This document shows, piece after piece, positions 4,846-6,609 of a stretch of DNA of 6,609 nucleotides (positions are counted from its first letter, which is position 1; every line of letters starts with the position of its first letter). Both the position numbers and the translations under genes were made by a program. The notes beneath the pieces are model-generated. The model did no database searches. It had not been told where the DNA came from and worked only from the letters and a program-made list of their open reading frames with translations. The DNA comes from Methanobacterium sp. (lineage in GTDB: Archaea; Methanobacteriota; Methanobacteria; Methanobacteriales; Methanobacteriaceae): positions 7,309 through 13,917 of the forward strand of contig PMNN01000224.1 in NCBI GenBank assembly GCA_003161815.1, written 5' to 3'.

Positions 4846-6111
4846 TCAGTTTTTAACATCAAGAACATCTAACTCTACACATCTGGCAGGAATTTGAAGT
4901 AATGAAGATACACTAGGTTGAGTTCTATATTCATCACCGGAAATAAGTTCTTTTATATACAAACCGCCTTCACATTCAATTATCAACTCTAATCTCTCTT
5001 GATCCAGTTTTTTAACTTTTAAATCTCTCACGCTACGTATTCTAATTAAATCAGCTCTTCTATGAGACACTCTAAGGGGAGTACGTTGCTCGATAACATC
5101 CAGGGAGTTAAGGATCTTTAAACTATCAGTAGAAGCTTCTTTATCCAGATCTACTACTGCCCTATAAACTTTGTAGGTATCAGTAGAAGAAGTCTTTATT
5201 TGACTGCGTCTTTCCTTACCCACTATCTTCAAATCTGAAACCTCTACTTTACCTGCAGCATACAAATTAATTTTCCTTTCCAACTCTTCTAAATTGAGAG
5301 TCCGCTTTAGGGGTTCTTTGATCTCCACCACAAACGGCCGACCGCTACCTAACATTCTAACATCTATATCTTCCCTACCAGCACCATGAAATTTAGATTC
5401 TGTACCTTGAATTTCTTTAATTATTTGTGGAGAAATTAATTCTTCAACAGACTCCATATACATTTTACCGGTGTAATTACAGTATTTACATCCTTTACCC
5501 TTACATTTGCGGCATGGCCATTTAGTCTGAGGAATTCCCCTAATCAATTTCCTGTACCGACCTTCTATAAATAAGGGATTTAACTGGAATTCTAAATGAG
5601 TAGCCATATTTGTTTTAAAATCTACCAATATCACTAAATTCGGATTATCAAAATCAACTTCCTTACCCATATGTAAGGATAAAAATTTACCAATCTCTCG
5701 GTTAATCTCTTTTTTAATGCTTTCAAGTTCAGAATCCAGTTTATTATATATGTAATTTTCCTTCTGGATAATTTCAGCTGGAACACGACATCCCACTAGA
5801 AACGAGGAAAATTCAACTCCAGAATCATATATATTTTTTTTTATATCATTTAGAAGTCCTTTTTCTATGAATTGGAAGATATTATCGCATATATAACAAT
5901 AATCATCATTTAAGCCATCGTTTTTGCAAGCTTCTTCTCTCAGCATTTGCTGTACATATTCTCCCCTTTCATGATTATCAACGCCATCTATATCTTGAGA
6001 GAAAATTCTACCCCAGCAACGGGTACATAACGTACTCCCAGTTATATCAATAATTTTAAGTGCCTTTTCCATGATTATAGGCTTTACGGATTTATCATTC
6101 ATAAACATCAT
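4846..6111 (-). CDS. pus10: tRNA pseudouridine synthase Pus10 (positions 54/55)
   Basis: Archaeal Pus10 converts U54 and U55 in the T-arm of tRNA to pseudouridine (family knowledge); bacteria use TruB for U55. The 421 residues fall into an N-terminal accessory domain with a zinc site, C29xxC32 (LCTRCWGR) and C72xxC75 (YCYICDN), a THUMP-like middle region (about 90-185), and the catalytic domain. The catalytic core has RYRKLIRGIPQTKW (185-198), a second Cys cluster C200xxC203-x4-C208xxC211, TGKMYMESVEELI (214-226), and FHGAGREDIDVRMLGSGRPFVVEI (241-264) with D248 of the GRED motif the likely nucleophilic Asp. It ends with QRTPLRVSHRRADLIRIR (342-359) and GGLYIKELISGDEYRTQPSVSSLL (382-405). The start is uncertain: ATG codons occur at residues 1, 2 and 4 with no Shine-Dalgarno site. 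srp54 lies 165 bp upstream; a possible own TATA box is at about 6162-6173. Confidence 0.96.
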   Translation of the reverse strand: MMFMNDKSVKPIIMEKALKIIDITGSTLCTRCWGRIFSQDIDGVDNHERGEYVQQMLREEACKNDGLNDDYCYICDNIFQFIEKGLLNDIKKNIYDSGVEFSSFLVGCRVPAEIIQKENYIYNKLDSELESIKKEINREIGKFLSLHMGKEVDFDNPNLVILVDFKTNMATHLEFQLNPLFIEGRYRKLIRGIPQTKWPCRKCKGKGCKYCNYTGKMYMESVEELISPQIIKEIQGTESKFHGAGREDIDVRMLGSGRPFVVEIKEPLKRTLNLEELERKINLYAAGKVEVSDLKIVGKERRSQIKTSSTDTYKVYRAVVDLDKEASTDSLKILNSLDVIEQRTPLRVSHRRADLIRIRSVRDLKVKKLDQERLELIIECEGGLYIKELISGDEYRTQPSVSSLLQIPARCVELDVLDVKN

Positions 6112-6161
6112 CTTAATCTAATCATAATAAGTGTTTTTTTGCAGAAAAAAGAATCCCATCT

Positions 6162-6173
6162 GATTTATAAAAT
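6162..6173 (-). promoter_or_regulatory. Candidate TATA box for pus10
   Basis: The minus strand reads ATTTTATAAATC. A start about 25 nt downstream (near 6141) leaves a leader of about 30 nt before the first pus10 ATG, a usual archaeal distance. It lies in the 165-bp spacer between srp54 and pus10, which contains no other gene that I can see. Confidence 0.38.
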
Positions 6174-6276
6174 CTAGAATCCTAAAATAAAGAAATGTAA
6201 ATAATAAAATTTCATAGGGTAATTCATTAAATCAATCATTTTTTATATTTTTAGAAATAATTTTTCAATAAAATTT

Positions 6277-6609
6277 TTACCTCATGAACTGACGCATCAT
6301 CTGCCCTAAATTACCGCCCATTTTCCTCTTTCCAAACCCTTTAATAGCTTTTTTGGTCATGTTATAATATTTCATAAGCTCTTTGACATCCTCATTTCTC
6401 ACTCCAGAGCCCTTAGATATCCTTTTTAATCTGGATTGTTTAATCACTTCAGGGTGGGTTAATTCATATTCCGTCATGGAGTCCATAATTATTTTATACT
6501 TCGCTAGCTTCACCTCAGTTACCTGAGAAGCATTTTTTGGTAGTTTACCACCCATTCCGGGTAACATATTCATTACTTGTTGCATGGGACCCATCTTATT
6601 CATCATCTC
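6277..6609 (-). CDS. srp54: Signal recognition particle protein SRP54, C-terminal M domain (5' part off window)
   Basis: SRP54 is the GTPase of the signal recognition particle. With 7S RNA it binds signal sequences of nascent proteins and docks them at the membrane through FtsY. Only the last 110 residues are present; the N and G domains lie beyond the right edge, and the frame stays open there (a Glu codon precedes the first visible Met), so the methionines at 6601-6606 are internal. The fragment shows the flexible Met-rich finger loop ([16 protein letters not shown]), the SRP-RNA binding helix-turn-helix [11 protein letters not shown] at 6403-6435, and a basic, Met-rich C-terminal tail ([19 protein letters not shown]) typical of archaeal and bacterial SRP54/Ffh. 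The reading frame shows no damage. It is the farthest upstream gene of the visible cluster. Confidence 0.96.
   Translation of the reverse strand, partial: EMMNKMGPMQQVMNMLPGMGGKLPKNASQVTEVKLAKYKIIMDSMTEYELTHPEVIKQSRLKRISKGSGVRNEDVKELMKYYNMTKKAIKGFGKRKMGGNLGQMMRQFMR

Noticed and set aside
1..6609. CRISPR array, insertion sequence, prophage, toxin-antitoxin or defence system
   Set aside because: No spaced direct repeats, transposase, integrase or defence domains were seen; all frames with support belong to housekeeping or metabolic families.

Overview
The window is from a methanogenic archaeon, most likely of the order Methanobacteriales (a Methanobacterium-like genome). This rests on archaeal-only gene families (L21e, Rpo4/RpoF, DUF655, archaeal Pus10, SRP54), a CfbA-type small chelatase, strongly AT-rich spacers, frequent AGA/AGG arginine codons, and TATA-like boxes in place of bacterial -35/-10 promoters. 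The genus is an inference; no lineage-specific marker is decisive. Ten genes are visible and all lie on the minus strand, so they are described here in order of transcription, from the right end to the left.

Right end (6609 to about 4846): the C-terminal M domain of SRP54, cut by the window edge, is followed by the tRNA pseudouridine synthase Pus10 (tRNA positions 54/55). Next is a gene-poor spacer of 386 bp (4460-4845).

Middle (4459 to 2168): ribosomal protein L21e and RNA polymerase subunit Rpo4/RpoF share a 4-bp stop/start overlap, and a T7 tract follows rpoF. Then come DUF655 (an archaeal protein with a helix-hairpin-helix domain) and KsgA/Dim1, the 16S rRNA dimethyladenosine transferase. 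A small Cys-poor AhpD/carboxymuconolactone-decarboxylase-like gene lies 24 bp after ksgA. The HemK2/Mtq2-type methyltransferase, probably acting on the release factor, comes next. Most of this stretch is a translation, transcription and RNA-modification neighbourhood whose gene order is recurrent in euryarchaea; the AhpD-like gene is the outlier.

Left end (825 to 1): a DUF35-type zinc-ribbon/OB-fold protein overlaps by 29 bp the start of cfbA, a small sirohydrochlorin chelatase used for coenzyme F430 and cobamide synthesis. cfbA runs off the window and carries a His-rich insertion.

I see no CRISPR array, insertion sequence, phage gene, toxin-antitoxin pair, tRNA or rRNA. This is essentially a housekeeping region. 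The points worth a second look are modest: the redox-cysteine-free AhpD-like protein, the NTPY variant in the methyltransferase, the His-rich loop and overlapping start of cfbA, the placement of the DUF35 gene, and the 386-bp spacer upstream of L21e.
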